Assembly (NCBI GenBank): GCA_907165275.2
Contig: OU015678.1
Location: 434,001 to 498,000, forward strand
DNA: 64,000 nucleotides
Source of the DNA: Zygaena filipendulae
Taxonomy: Eukaryota; Arthropoda; Insecta; Lepidoptera; Zygaenidae
Direction of reading: 5' to 3'
This document shows positions 10,581-20,875 of this stretch, piece by piece. Both the position numbers and the translations under genes were made by a program. How positions within the stretch are numbered: the stretch's first letter is position 1; every line of letters begins with the position of its first letter. The notes under the pieces were generated by a model. It was not told where the DNA came from and searched no databases. It saw only the letters and a list, made by a program, of their open reading frames with translations.

Positions 10581-10614
<34 letters not shown>

Positions 10615-10666
10615 AAAAACATACATACAATCGAACATAGAACCTCCTCCTTTTTGGAAGTCGGTT
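9400..10666 (-). mobile_element. Foldback element inserted in another repeat
   Basis: The left ~390 bp (about 9412-9790) are a palindrome with ~145-bp arms (CCGACTTCCAAAAACACAAA and its inverse) around a loop of about 100 bp. The rest, read on the minus strand from GACTTCCAAAAAGGAGGAGG, holds the widespread lepidopteran motifs GATGATGGGATCTTGGAGAA and GATGAAGACCACAGATGG as tandem diverged blocks. The uninterrupted copies at 18055 and 18650 read TCTATTTTCACATT where this element sits, so the empty site is known and AAAA flanks both ends. An A run of about 28 lies at 10585-10613. A relative is at 25027-26120. Confidence 0.75.
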
Positions 10667-10670
10667 AAAA

Positions 10671-10800
10671 ATAGACCTAGTTTTTTTTTAATAATTTGAC
10701 AGTTGTCAGTTGAAAGCGATTCTCCCTAGGGCTGAAAAGGGTTACTTTCAACCCGCTTCTCAGGCAACTTCAGACCTACTTTCCGAGTATGAGTAATGAA
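10671..10800 (-). mobile_element. ~600-bp repeat family, right part
   Basis: This continues the repeat broken at 9399. ATAGACCTAGTTTTTTTTTA runs on to GACAGTTGTCAGTTGAAAGC and CCGAGTATGAGTAATGAAAA, the reverse of the start of the copy at 18055. Confidence 0.75.
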
Positions 10801-11702
10801 AAAAGTATTTTCACTTCTCATGCTCTGAAAGGCGTTTCGCCATAATTACTTTAATTGCTAAAAATACGTACATTGGCAGAATTAAATGCGATAAATCGCA
10901 ATATATTGCCATAATTGAAGAAGAAGAAGAACGATTTCAGATTGCGCTCTTGGCTAACCGGCCCGCTGCTTAGTTTGGGAGCCAGAGGGCGCTGTGTGAT
11001 AATGTCCAAACTTCATTATGATCTTTTACTATTATCTGTGGTTACAATGTCAAACAAATTTAGCTTCGACCACTCGATAAAATGCACTTCTTCTTTCCAT
11101 ATCACTCGTACCTATATTTTCGCTCCGTCACACGCACTCTTATCTCGAACGTGCGAGGTCTTTTAAACTGTAAAGTGTTTTCGACACCCTTAAAGTTGTC
11201 ATTAAATGAAGACAGGTTCCAACCTCGACCTTCTGAGACACCCTTGGCCCTAGCAGCGTCTCCCAAGGTCGCTCCCATGCCGAGCTAAAAGAAACCTGCT
11301 CGAAACAGGTTCAACACTTACCATTAAATAGGGAGAATTATCCAAAGCTCGTCTCTTCTTTTGTGCAATAATAATTATATTCCTAATGTTGCTATTAATA
11401 AAACTATTAGATACTAATAATGCTACTTACTGTCTGTGCTCCCCCTATTTTTAAAATAGACCAATAGATGCAACGTCTCTATCATTTACTATGTTGCCGG
11501 AATAGATTTTGGGGGAGATTATTTGCTTTTAATAGGCAGTAGTTAACGCTTGGTAAGATCGCCTATTGGGCACTGCTCTATGTATCTGTTTATTGTCTAT
11601 TTATAGAGGGAGATGGTAATTGTTAGCTACTTTTTAAAATGTATAACCTTATCTAAAAGTAAACTAATTAAAGTATTACGATGTAGGTATAACGTAATGT
11701 AT
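10801..11702. other. No gene seen; retroposon-like 3' end at ~10957-11045
   Basis: GAGGGCGCTGTGTGATAATGTCCAA at about 10985 recurs at 24850 and 54228 and marks a retroposon 3' end followed by TTAT repeats. ORFs at 10915-11288 span that repeat and lack any recognised domain. Confidence 0.45.
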
Positions 11703-11882
11703 CTATCTTTACAAATATAAATGCGAGCGAAAGTGAGTTTGTATGTTTGTTTTTTACGCTTTCACGGCTAAACGGCTCAACTGATCACCACGAAATTTTG
11801 CATACACGTTGTCAAGGGTACAGAGAAGGACATGGGGGACTTTTTGTCCAGGTATTCCCGCAGGAACTCCGAAATTAACTGC
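11703..11882 (+). mobile_element. Helitron-like element, 3' end missing
   Basis: It has AAATATAAATGCGAGCGAAAG, the ATTTTGCATACACGTTGTCA core and GTATTCCCGCAGGAACTCC, but no CTAG terminus. The TATGTTTGTTTTTTACGC tract is present. Confidence 0.65.
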
Positions 11883-11974
11883 AGCTTTTGGGATTGTGTT
11901 TTTTGGGACGTGCGTTATGGGCGAGAAATGTTGTTATAGAGAATAAGGGCCCATTTGGTTTTCTAACATGCCAA

Positions 11975-12303
11975 TTGGGTATTCTCCAAGGTATGAAAAT
12001 CAAAATTCTAATTAGTCCGTCAGGTAGAAAATAAAAAAATAATACACACGTATTTTTTGCTTTTTCAAATTACCTAATGAAAATAAACATAGATAAAGCG
12101 CATTAAAGTTTAGGTTGGGGGACTCGTGACGTCATTATTCAGTATAAGCCCCATACAAACTGCACCGAGCTGTGACGTCACACGAAATTTCAACTCAATG
12201 TATCGCCGTTACGTTTTGATTACGTAAAAAGAGAAAAAATACGTGTGCAATATTTTATACTAATTACACGCCGGACTAAAAAAATATTCAGTCAAGTAGC
12301 CAA
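11975..12303 (+). mobile_element. CRE-MITE copy 3
   Basis: It begins after AT with TGGGTATTCTCCAAGG, has TCGTGACGTCATTATT and GCTGTGACGTCACACG about 50 bp apart, and ends at CCAA beside an AT that is shared with the next, partial copy. Confidence 0.8.
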
Positions 12304-12375
12304 TTCAAAATTCTATTTAGTACGTCAATTAGATAATAAACAAATAATAGAAGTGACAATATTATGTTTAGGGAA
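12304..12375 (+). mobile_element. CRE-MITE copy 4 (5' end only)
   Basis: It contains TCAAAATTCTATTTAGTACG, TCAATTAGATAATAAACAAA and TAATAGAAG, then diverges. It sits directly against copy 3. Confidence 0.6.
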
Positions 12376-12487
12376 GTATGATCGCTTGCTCATACTACGT
12401 TACATATTATCTATTAAAAATACTCTTTATCTTCTCTGGGAATCCCCTTTCTGACTGGCATAGGAAGAAGCACTCTTCTGTAGTAAT

Positions 12488-12831
12488 AGGCTAGTTTCCT
12501 GGGTAAAAAAATCAAAATTTTATTAGGCCGTCAGTTAGATAATAAAAAAACAATATACACGTATTTTTTGCTTTTTCAAATAAATTAAAATATACAGAGA
12601 TAAAGCGCATTAAAGTTTAGGGTGAGAGGGTCGTGACGTCACTAACCGCAAAAACCGCCATACAAACTGTCAGAATAGTGACGTCACGCGAAATTTCAAC
12701 TCAATATATCGCCGTTATTTTTTGATTACGTAAAAAAAGAAAAAATACGTGTCCAATATTTTTTAATAATCTACAAGACGGACTAAAAAATAAAAATTAG
12801 TCAACATGCCCATTCACAGCGTCCCATAGCC
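12488..12831 (+). mobile_element. CRE-MITE copy 5, mixed termini
   Basis: AT flanks both sides. The left end is the AGGCTAGTTTCCTGGG type, while the right end is the GTCAACATGCCC type, so it joins the two terminal forms of the family. It has two CRE sites, TGACGTCACTAACC and TGACGTCACGCG, with CCGCCATACAAACTGTCAG between them. Confidence 0.85.
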
Positions 12832-13017
12832 CCTTTCTCGACTGTATTTTATTTGCACACACCGTGTAAACATCGCAAGACCCGATGTCGAACCCGTTTA
12901 TATCAATACAAAACCACTGCGGAGCAGACGCAAAAAAAATTGTCTGGACTTTTGCTCAATATACTATAAACTAAGGTAAGTTTTTATTCTAAGGCGTTAT
13001 AATAAATAATTGTACTA

Positions 13018-13224
13018 TCCTATTAATATTATAAATGTGAAAGTGTGGACGTCTGGATGTTTAGATGTTTGGATGTTTTTTACTCAATCACGCAAAAACG
13101 GCTGAACGGATTTGGATGAAATTTGGCATGCACGTTTTCAGGGGTACAGAGAAGGACATTTTTATCCCAGAATTTCCGTGGGAACTCCGAATTTACCGCG
13201 GGTGAAACGGCGGCGCACAGCTAG
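13018..13224 (+). mobile_element. Helitron-like unit 1 of a tandem array
   Basis: It starts TCCTATTAATATTATAAATG and ends GGCGGCGCACAGCTAG. The next unit follows at once. Confidence 0.8.
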
Positions 13225-13536
13225 TAGTGTTATAAATGTGAAAGTGTGGATGTTTGGATGTTTGTTATTCAAATTTTGTAATTTTATGTTAAAGTTGAAA
13301 TTTGTACGCCGGCAACGGCAGAATATGCTGAATCAATCTTAGAGTAACACCAACTATGTACCTACCATATTCTTGCAAATAAATAAATAAATCGTGCAAA
13401 AACGGCTGAACGGATTTGGATGAAATTTGGCATGCACGTTGTCAGGGGTACAGAGAAGGACATAGGGTACTTTTTATCCCAGAATTTCCGTGGGAACTCC
13501 GAAATGACCGCGGGTGAAACAGCGGCGCACAGCTAG
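13225..13536 (+). mobile_element. Helitron-like unit 2 of the array, with inserted retroposon tail
   Basis: It starts TAGTGTTATAAATGTGAAAG and ends AGCGGCGCACAGCTAG. About 110 bp at 13268-13392 are foreign and end in AAATAAATAAATAAAT, typical of a LINE tail. The rest is nearly identical to unit 1. Confidence 0.75.
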
Positions 13537-13731
13537 TGTGAAAGTGTGGATGTTTGGATTATGTTTGTTTTGGATGTTTTATTCAATCACGCAAAAATGG
13601 CTGAACGGATTTGGATGAAATTTGGCATGCACGTTTTCAGGGGTACAGAGAAGGACATAGGGTACTTTTTATCCGGGAATTCCCGCGGGAACTCCGAAAT
13701 TACCGCGGATGAAACCGCGGGGCACAGCTAA
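13537..13731 (+). mobile_element. Helitron-like unit 3 of the array
   Basis: TGTGAAAGTGTGGATGTTTGG follows the CTAG of unit 2. It contains GGGAATTCCCGCGGGAACTC and ends GCGGGGCACAGCTAA. The units are head to tail. Confidence 0.75.
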
Positions 13732-14799
13732 TAATAAATAATATGTGTCAGTAACTACTTACATTTATTTTCTCTCTGTCTCTTTATAGAATCAACTACC
13801 AAGCTCTATAGCTTGTACTGTGGGTACCAGACCACTCCATAGCTTGTACCTATTGTAAGTACCAGATTACTGAATAATGATAAATTCAATACTTATATAA
13901 AAATGAATTGCTGTCCGTTTGTCTCGCTAAAACTCGAGAATGGCTGGACCGATTTGGCTAATGAGAAAGTTCAGGGAAGGTTTATAAAGTACCTAAATTA
14001 GGCTACTTTGGAGTTGTTCACTCTCTACTACACCAACAGTTTTCAGTTCTCGACACTATACAAAACGCCGAGGGCGTACGTGAACGGGCGAATTTTACAA
14101 TTCGTCTGCGACATACATATGCAATGACGCGGCGTGCCCCCGTAGCGTAGTGGTTGCGACCTCAATACCTCAAACATGAATAGCAAATACTTGAACTGTA
14201 CTAGCGTTACCGAAATGACTCATTAAAAGTACGTAATTATGCAAGTATTCATAATTACTACACTTGTCGTCTGGGGCCCTGCCATAGACAAAATAGAAGG
14301 GGCATCAACTCGGTTTAGTATGGAAACAAATGGAAAGTATAGTTAGTGTAGCCGGATGATTGCATCACACAAAACTATAAAACACTCATTTACGTAGCGT
14401 TAATTTTTTTTTACTTAGCCACTGTTTTGCAAAGATGACGGGTTTGGGCATATCGTGGAAAATATAGGTACTTGGAATGCCAGAAAAACATGTTTTGGGA
14501 AGGTTATAGAGCGTTTGCTCTAACTACCTTTGCGATTATGACTAGGTTTGAAGTCACAATAGACAAAATAGACAAAATTTCAATTTCAGGTTGCAATAAC
14601 GCACACTGTTAAAGCCTAAAGGGATTGTGGTAAGCATAGAGTAAAGAGTAGGCATATTAACTAGAGAAGCAGTGTAGGCGAAATAGACGCGCCATGATAG
14701 CAAAGAAAGTATGATCAAATGCTCATAGATGAAAAAGTTTTAAGAAATAAGGTATATTTTCCAAACCTTGCTTTGCTGGCATCTCGGATACGTTTCCAA
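13732..14799. other. Repeat-like intergenic DNA, no gene
   Basis: A fragment at 13895-13995 (GAATGGCTGGACCGATTTGG) is transposon-like. At 14140-14160 CGTAGCGTAGTGGTTGCGACC looks like the A-box end of a tRNA-derived SINE. The block at about 14250-14720 (GGATGATTGCATCACACAAAA) is related to 22380-23120. No ORF of note. Confidence 0.4.
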
Positions 14800-14940
14800 C
14801 TAGCTGTCCCCCGTGGTTTCACCCGTGGTAATTTCGGAGTTCCCGCGGGAATTCCGGAATGAAAAGTACCCTATGTCCTTCTCTGTACCCCTGACAACGT
14901 GTATGCAAAATTACATGAAGATCAGTTGAGTAGTTAAGGG
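14800..14940 (-). mobile_element. Helitron-like element, truncated
   Basis: CTAGCTGTCCCCCGTGGTTTC, GAGTTCCCGCGGGAATTCC and CCCTGACAACGTGTATGC are present. It is cut off before the TC end. Confidence 0.7.
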
Positions 14941-15210
14941 GTCATCCATAAAGTACGTCACACTAATTTCATGATTTTCGGACCCCTGCCCCTTCTTGGC
15001 TCAGTTGGTCACATTTGTGAGACCCCTCTCCCTAGTGTGACGTCACATATTTTGCAATTTTACCTCTAGAAGTTATTAAATCAAAACAGCAGTTTCTACA
15101 AAACCAGTTCAACCTTAGTTCGCCAACAAAACAATAGAAATGCTCACGGATGGTCCCTTATTACGTTCATAAAGTACATTAAATAAATAATTTATTTATT
15201 TTTAAAAATT
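14941..15210. other. No gene seen
   Basis: GTCATCCATAAAGTACGTCACAC and the AGTGTGACGTCACAT stretch resemble a repeat with another CRE-like palindrome at about 15040. Termini are not visible. Confidence 0.35.
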
Positions 15211-15383
15211 TTCTCTGTCTATCTGTCTGTTCCGGGTAATCTCTGAAACGGCTGGACCGATTTTAACAGGACTTTCACTGGCAGATAAATGATGTTATAA
15301 AGAGTAACTTAGGCTACTTTTTACCCCGGAATTCCAGCGGGATCTCTGCAATTAACGCGGGTGAAACTACGGGGCACAGCTAA
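15211..15383 (+). mobile_element. Helitron-like element, second subfamily
   Basis: TCTATCTGTCTGTTCCGGG, GGCTGGACCGATTTTAACAGG and CAGATAAATGATGTTATAA lead to GGAATTCCAGCGGGATCTC and GGGGCACAGCTAA. The same subfamily occurs at 24262, 32377 (both minus) and 53840. Confidence 0.65.
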
Positions 15384-15682
15384 TAGTATAAAGTATAATA
15401 ATAAAAAACTAAAATAATATCTTTTAAAGTTCGTATAAGAACTAGCGCTAACGATTCATCTAACCAACACATACATCTACTTTATATTTGTACAATATAT
15501 TATTATTTATTGAGATAACCAGATTATTTATTGAGATAAACAATGAGCAAAATGTGACTGCCGCTCGAATTTTGGTGGTCAGAAGTTCAATTCTGCTAAT
15601 GCAAAAACCAAAACACCAGTGGTGGATGTGCAACAAAACTATGTGTTTTGTGTACCTATGCCGCCAGTAGGCTATTAAAATT

Positions 15683-15955
15683 TTGCCGCCCCTCTAAATT
15701 TCAGTTATCATCCGTCTTGTAGATTAATGAAAAATATTGGTCACGACTCAAGTACCTATATTTTATTTTTTTATGTACCTAATAAAAAAAAAACGGAGAT
15801 ACTTTAGATCCAAATTGTGGCGTGACGTCACGGCGTGCTACAGTTTATAGCACTTGGTGACGTCACAAGCCCCCACTCCTAAACTTTCGATGCACTTTAT
15901 CTGAGTATTTTTCATTAATTTCAAAAAACCAAAATACGTGTCTATTACACATTAC
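15683..15955 (-). mobile_element. CRE-MITE copy 6 (diverged)
   Basis: CATCCGTCTTGTAGATTAATG, GGCGTGACGTCACGGCG and TTGGTGACGTCACAAGCC are followed by CAAAATACGTGTCTATT. The termini are eroded. Confidence 0.7.
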
Positions 15956-16069
15956 ATGTGAGTAATTTTCAAACGTTAATATCTCATTTATAGCAAACGG
16001 TTTTTAATTGAATCTTGAGATTTAATAATAAGAAGATGATCTTAATAAACACGCCTAATTTCGATTATA

Positions 16070-16414
16070 CAACGTGTTAATGAATTAACTGAAAACTAGA
16101 AAGTAGTTTGCTCAGAATCAACTAGCGAATCGATCGCACTATGTTTTAATATAGGTTATATTTTTTCATTTTTACTAGCCCATGCCTAAATTATTTATAA
16201 TACAATATTTGGCGCGTACGCCGCGCGCAGCACAAAAATTCGAACCGGTAGGCGCGAGCGTAGCGCTTGGAATTTCGTAGATAGGTCACCTCCAAACTAA
16301 TGTTGAATAACTTTTAAAGTATAAAATTTTTTCGACATAAAATACATTTTAATCATATTGTTTATTTTTTTAAATGGGGTGTATCAGGTTTTCAGTTAAT
16401 TCATTAACACGTTG
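16070..16414 (+). mobile_element. TA-flanked TIR element, copy A
   Basis: It has 27-bp inverted termini beginning CAACGTGTTAATGAATTAAC, flanked on both sides by TA. The interior holds a GC-rich patch (GGCGCGTACGCCGCGCGC). No ORF. The TA duplication suggests a Tc1/mariner-type MITE (inference). An inverted copy is at 46157-46495. Confidence 0.7.
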
Positions 16415-16767
16415 TATAGGTCAAACGATTTTGAGGTTACGAGGGTTCGAAATGGTTTGCGTGAAGTAAAAAATGACTCACCCTTTCTCCAGCCCGGTGA
16501 TACTCCATATAATGGAACTGATTCAAGTACTTTCGCACAAGTAAAGACCGCCGCCGTGCGCGTGTAGGTACACGTGTTGAGCGCGTGTGCGTATCGTAAG
16601 GTTGACAGTGAGATGACAGTACCTGTCAGCTGTCAGTGAATAATTGTCACATGTAGACTATACTATATATATGTGCCAAACTTTCTTCGGAATATCCGAG
16701 AAACTATCGCGGGGTATGAGGAGGCAAATGGTGGGAGGCGGAGTGTTGCTTTTTTATTTAATCTCTA

Positions 16768-16850
16768 CTAGCTGTTCCCGCGGCAATTTCGGAGATCCCG
16801 CAGGAATTCCGGGATACAAAATACCCTATACCCTACCCTATAGGGTACTG
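16768..16850 (-). mobile_element. Helitron-like fragment
   Basis: CTAGCTGTTCCCGCGGCAATTTC and GCAGGAATTCCGGGATAC are present, then it breaks down in a CCCTATACCCTACCCTATAGGG run. Confidence 0.6.
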
Positions 16851-17102
16851 TAGAGGTTGAACGCTGTTCACCTCCATGTCAACACTGGTTGGAAACAAAT
16901 TTAGAAGAAGTAAGTAATATTTCGAATTTGAATGTAATGTCATAAATATAGATTCTAGATATAAAAAGAAGAGAATCGATTTGTTGTATCAGAATAATAT
17001 GGTTTTGCTTTGAAATAAAAATATCTTTAATTAAAATAACTTGAAAATCTTTATATTCAATTGCTTAATTTGTTAACGTTCCCGCCCCCGGGACGTTACA
17101 GT

Positions 17103-17330
17103 ACCTTCTCTGTACCCCTGACAACGTATATGCAAAATTTCATGAGATTTCACCGGCGTTAATTTTGGAGTTCCCGCGCGAATTTTGGGATAAAAAGTAC
17201 ACTATGTCCTTTTTTGTACCCCTGACAACGTGTATGCAAAATTTCTTGATGATCGGTTGAGCCGTGAAAGCGTAACAGACAGGCAGACAGACAGAGTTAC
17301 TTTCGCATTTATTATTAGGGATTATTTGCT
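17103..17330 (-). mobile_element. Helitron-like element with an internally repeated core
   Basis: CCTGACAACGTATATGCAAAA occurs twice (17115 and 17221) around GGAGTTCCCGCGCGAATTTTG. It ends with CAGACAGACAGAGTTACTTTC and TTTATTATTAGGGA. Confidence 0.65.
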
Positions 17331-17520
17331 TTTGCTTTGCAAACTTGGCCAACACGCAGCTGTGCGTCTGGATCGGTTTATTGTTTCTCGTTAGCTGAAT
17401 TGGCGTGCAAACTAAACGGGCTTCCTAACTGTAGGTCGATAAGGGAGGCCTCCATTTTATTCCAAGTTTTGCACTGGCTAATCAATGGTAATATTAGTTG
17501 AAAACTAATCTTAGCTTCAC

Positions 17521-17640
17521 GGTAATTTATTTATTTATATATGTATAAATAGAAGAAAGAAAGAAAGAAAAGAAAAGGAGTTTATTAGTCCCCACATAAA
17601 AGGTGCAAAATAAGAGACGGAAAAAATAGAAACTTAACAA
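17521..17640. repeat. (AAGA)n tract with a retroposon-like tail
   Basis: TTTATTTATTTATATATG is followed by AGAAGAAAGAAAGAAAG at 17549-17575, then GGAGTTTATTAGTCCCCACA. Confidence 0.5.
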
Positions 17641-17932
17641 ATAGCTGTTTCAGTCGTGGTAATTGCGGAGTTCCCGCGGGAATTCCAGGGTCAAAGCACC
17701 CTATGCCCTTCTGTGTACCCCTTACTACGTGTATGCAAAATTCCATGAGATGAAATTCCAAGTTCCTGCGGGAATTCCGAAACTCACGCGGGTGAATCTC
17801 CGAAACGGTTGGGCCGATTTTGACGGGACTTTCACTGCTAATTAGCTGATGTTACAAGAAGAAAATCAGGCTACTTCGGAGTTCCTGAATGAATTCCGAA
17901 CTCACGCGGACGAAACTAGAGGGCACAGCTAG
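17641..17932. mobile_element. Two Helitron fragments back to back
   Basis: A minus-type fragment (GGTAATTGCGGAGTTCCCGC, 17655-17750) is joined to a plus-type second-subfamily piece (GGTTGGGCCGATTTTGACGG, ending GAGGGCACAGCTAG at 17932). Confidence 0.6.
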
Positions 17933-18054
17933 TTGAAAATATTTATTTTACCTACTTGAAACTGGCTAAATTCATTGTATATGTAGATGTTCATAGGAAG
18001 AAAATAATGAAGTAGGTAGGTATGCAATAAACAAAAAGGTAATAAAAATGTTTT

Positions 18055-18648
18055 TTCATTACTCATGCTCGGAAAGTAGGTCTGAAGTTGCCTGAGAAGC
18101 GGGTTGAAAGTAACCCTTTTCAGCCCTAGGGAGAATCACTTTCAACTGACAACTGTCAAATTATTAAAAAAAAACTAGGTCTATTTTCACATTTCTATTG
18201 AACCATGTTTCAACTTTCTATACAGCCAGCGCGAAGTAAAATTGAAATAACCTAAAGTTTAAGTAGGTATTAATTAAAATAAAATTCACTCACTTTTTCT
18301 TAAGCTAATTCCTATTTATATTTTTTATTTTCTTTAATTAATACTTAATAATTAAAGAAAATATTTTTTTTAGGTCGCCACAATGTAAATAAAAAATACT
18401 GGATGAATAGCTAGCCGGCCAAAGAAAAAGAAATAGGTGGGAAAGTGTCAAGCGACTACCTATCCGATCTTCACTCATTTTTTCTTTAACTAATTCCTAT
18501 TTTTATTTTGACTTTCCTTGCATTCGTAATGAAAAGCACAGTGTTACCCTCGGGAGAAAGTAACTTATTTAGTGCCTCGAACTATTGGCGCCAAACCCCG
18601 TCTCGGCACTAAATGAGTTACTTTCACCCCTTGGATAACAATGTACTA
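18055..18648 (+). mobile_element. ~600-bp repeat, copy B (intact)
   Basis: It runs from TCATTACTCATGCTCGGAAAG to GGATAACAATGTACTATT. It contains GCGGGTTGAAAGTAACCC, GGTCGCCACAATGTAAAT and GCACAGTGTTACCCTCGGG. No ORF. The next copy follows directly, in the same orientation. Confidence 0.75.
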
Positions 18649-19167
18649 TTTCATTACTCATACTCGGAAAGTAGGTCTGAAGTTGCCTGAGAAGCGGGTT
18701 GAAAGTAACCCTTTTCAGCCCTAGGGAGAATCGCTTTCAACTGACAACTGTCAAATTATTAAAAAAAAACTAGGTCTATTTTCACATTTCTATTGAACCA
18801 TGTTTCAACTTTCTATACAGCCAGCGCGATGTAAAATTGAAATAACGTAAAGTTTAAGTAGGTATTAATTAAAATAAAATTCACTCACTTTTTCTTAAGC
18901 TAATTCCTATTTATATTTTTTTATTTTCTTTATTAATACTTAATAATTAAAGAAAATATTTTTTTTAGGTCGCCACAATGTAAATTAAAAATACTGGCTG
19001 AATAGCTATAGCCGGCCAAAGAAAAAGAAATAGGTGGGAAAGCGTCAAGCGACTATCCGATCTTCACTCATTTTTATTTTGACTTTCCTTGCATTCGTAA
19101 TGAAAAGCACAGTGTTACCCTCGGGAGAAAGACTTACTTTGACCCCTAGGATAACAATGTACTATTA
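18649..19167 (+). mobile_element. ~600-bp repeat, copy C (tandem to B)
   Basis: It has the same order of motifs as copy B, with small deletions (for example the CTTTAACTAATTCC block is missing). It ends GGATAACAATGTACTATT. Copies B and C form a head-to-tail pair. Confidence 0.75.
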
Positions 19168-19413
19168 AATTTTATATCTAACTAGCCATCCCGAATATAT
19201 ATATATATATAATTTCGAATTGTTCCATACAAACTTTTCAACCCCTTTTCATTCCCCTAGGGGTTGAATTTTCAAAAATCGTTTGTTATTGGAAATATCG
19301 GCTGCCTACGTCACACAAAGAACACACCCTCCAAGCTTCAGGTCTCTACGATCAGCGGTTTAGGCTGTGCGTTGATCCATCAGTCATTCAGGACAAAGGA
19401 TTTTATATATAGA

Positions 19414-19567
19414 CTAGCTGTGCCCCGCGGTTTCACCCGCGGTAATTTCGGAGTTCCCGCAGGAATTCCGGGATAAAAAGTACCCTATGTCCTTCTCTGT
19501 ACCCCTGACAACGTGCATGCCAAATTTCATCCAAATCCGTTCAGCCGTTTTTGCGTGATTGAATAAA
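19414..19567 (-). mobile_element. Helitron-like element
   Basis: It has CTAGCTGTGCCCCGCGG with the TTTCACCCGCGGTAATTTC hairpin arm, GAGTTCCCGCAGGAATTCC and GTTCAGCCGTTTTTGCGTG. Confidence 0.75.
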
Positions 19568-19754
19568 CGTATGTAAGGATAAGAAATCGAAAGCGCATTT
19601 TCATCCGACTTGCTTCAAATTTATCGTCACTGCTCAGCTCCTATGTGTCTTAGCGTAATGTTATATAGCCTATAACCTGCCCAGGAGTATGGACTACAAT
19701 CGTACCAAGTTTGGTTAAAATCCCTTCAGTAGTTTTTGACCCATGCGTGCACAT

Positions 19755-19787
<33 letters not shown>

Positions 19788-19912
19788 AAATTTACTGATT
19801 GCATTTTTGGCATCAGTATCGATCACCATTCATCCTCCAATATTAATTTTCAATATATATTCAATGTACAGAATTGACCTCTCTACAGTTTTATTATAAG
19901 TATAGATAAATG
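19568..19912 (-). mobile_element. Non-autonomous element with (CAGA)n
   Basis: CCCTTCAGTAGTTTTTGACCC is followed by a CAGACAGA microsatellite at 19756-19786 and ends TTTTATTATAAGTATAGATA. The arrangement matches the Helitron family's microsatellite-plus-end layout, but the core differs. Confidence 0.5.
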
Positions 19913-19946
19913 TAGTGTTGTAGATTTAATAATTTTGCACATACAA

Positions 19947-20545
19947 ATATAAGAAAGAAAGAAGAAAGAAAGAAAGAAAGAAAGAAAATAAATTTATTTG
20001 TCAACCAACACATAACTAATATATAACTGCGACAATACAAAAATGTTGACAAAATGGTCCCGGCTCAGCATAGTACTACCTCACACAGTTAACAGTGTGA
20101 GGCAGCGCTGGTTTTCAGCCGGAACCGCGGTAAAAAATAAATAAAAGTAAAAAATAAACTATAAAACCAAAATTACAATAAAAAAAATGAACTATAAAAC
20201 TAAACAAAAAATAAAATAAAATAACAATTTATATAATATAAATACGTGACGTCTCAATTCACGTGTGCATCAATATAACAACGAAAAGTTTTCTAACACC
20301 GCCGAGATGCGAACCCGCTACCGGCGGGTTCACTGAACTGTCAGTGTGGCAACTAGGTCGTTTATTTTGGCCGACCTTGTGAGAAATATTTCATTTGATT
20401 CCAAAGTTTGTACGCGCGAGCCCCGAAAGTGGTCATGTGGAGGCTTGGGCGAAAGAAGATTAAGGAAAGGAGAGAAACTACCCTGCCAGCCCCTAAGGGG
20501 ACCTGGCTTGAAGGTCCATGCCTGATAAGCATGATGATGGGGTAG
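19947..20545 (-). mobile_element. LINE/SINE 3' region with (AAGA)n
   Basis: Read on the minus strand, a retroposon runs from about 20540 to a TTTC-type tail at 19949-19988. It contains GGCATGGACCTTCAAGCC, a possible tRNA-like B box (GCGGGTTCGCATC, plus-strand 20305-20320) and GGTTCCGGCTGAAAACCAGC. A minus ORF of 81 codons across it has no known domain. Two elements may be fused here. Confidence 0.4.
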
Positions 20546-20547
20546 AT

Positions 20548-20873
20548 TGGGTATTTTCCGGGGTATGAAAATCAAAATTCTAATTAGTCCGTCAGTTAGA
20601 AAATAAAAAAAACAATAGACACGTATTTTTTGCTTTTTTAAATAAATTAAAATATACAGAGATAAAGCGCATTAAAGTTTAGGATGAGGAGGTCGTGACG
20701 TCACTAACCGCAAAACTGCCATACAAACTGTCAGAATAGTGACGTCACGCGAAATTTCAACTCAATATATCGCCGTTATTTTTTGATTACGTAAAAAAAG
20801 AAAAAAATACGTGTCCAATATTTTTTAATAATCTACAAGACGGACTAAAAAATAAAAATTAGTCAACATGCCC
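20548..20873 (+). mobile_element. CRE-MITE copy 7 (first of three in tandem)
   Basis: It begins TGGGTATTTTCCGGGG after AT and ends GTCAACATGCCC. It has two TGACGTCAC sites with CTGCCATACAAACTGTCAG between them. Confidence 0.85.
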
Positions 20874-20875
20874 AT

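Noticed and set aside
13018..13731. CRISPR-like spaced direct repeats
   Set aside because: The repeats are whole Helitron units with CTAG ends in a eukaryotic genome. Spacing and unit structure do not fit an array.
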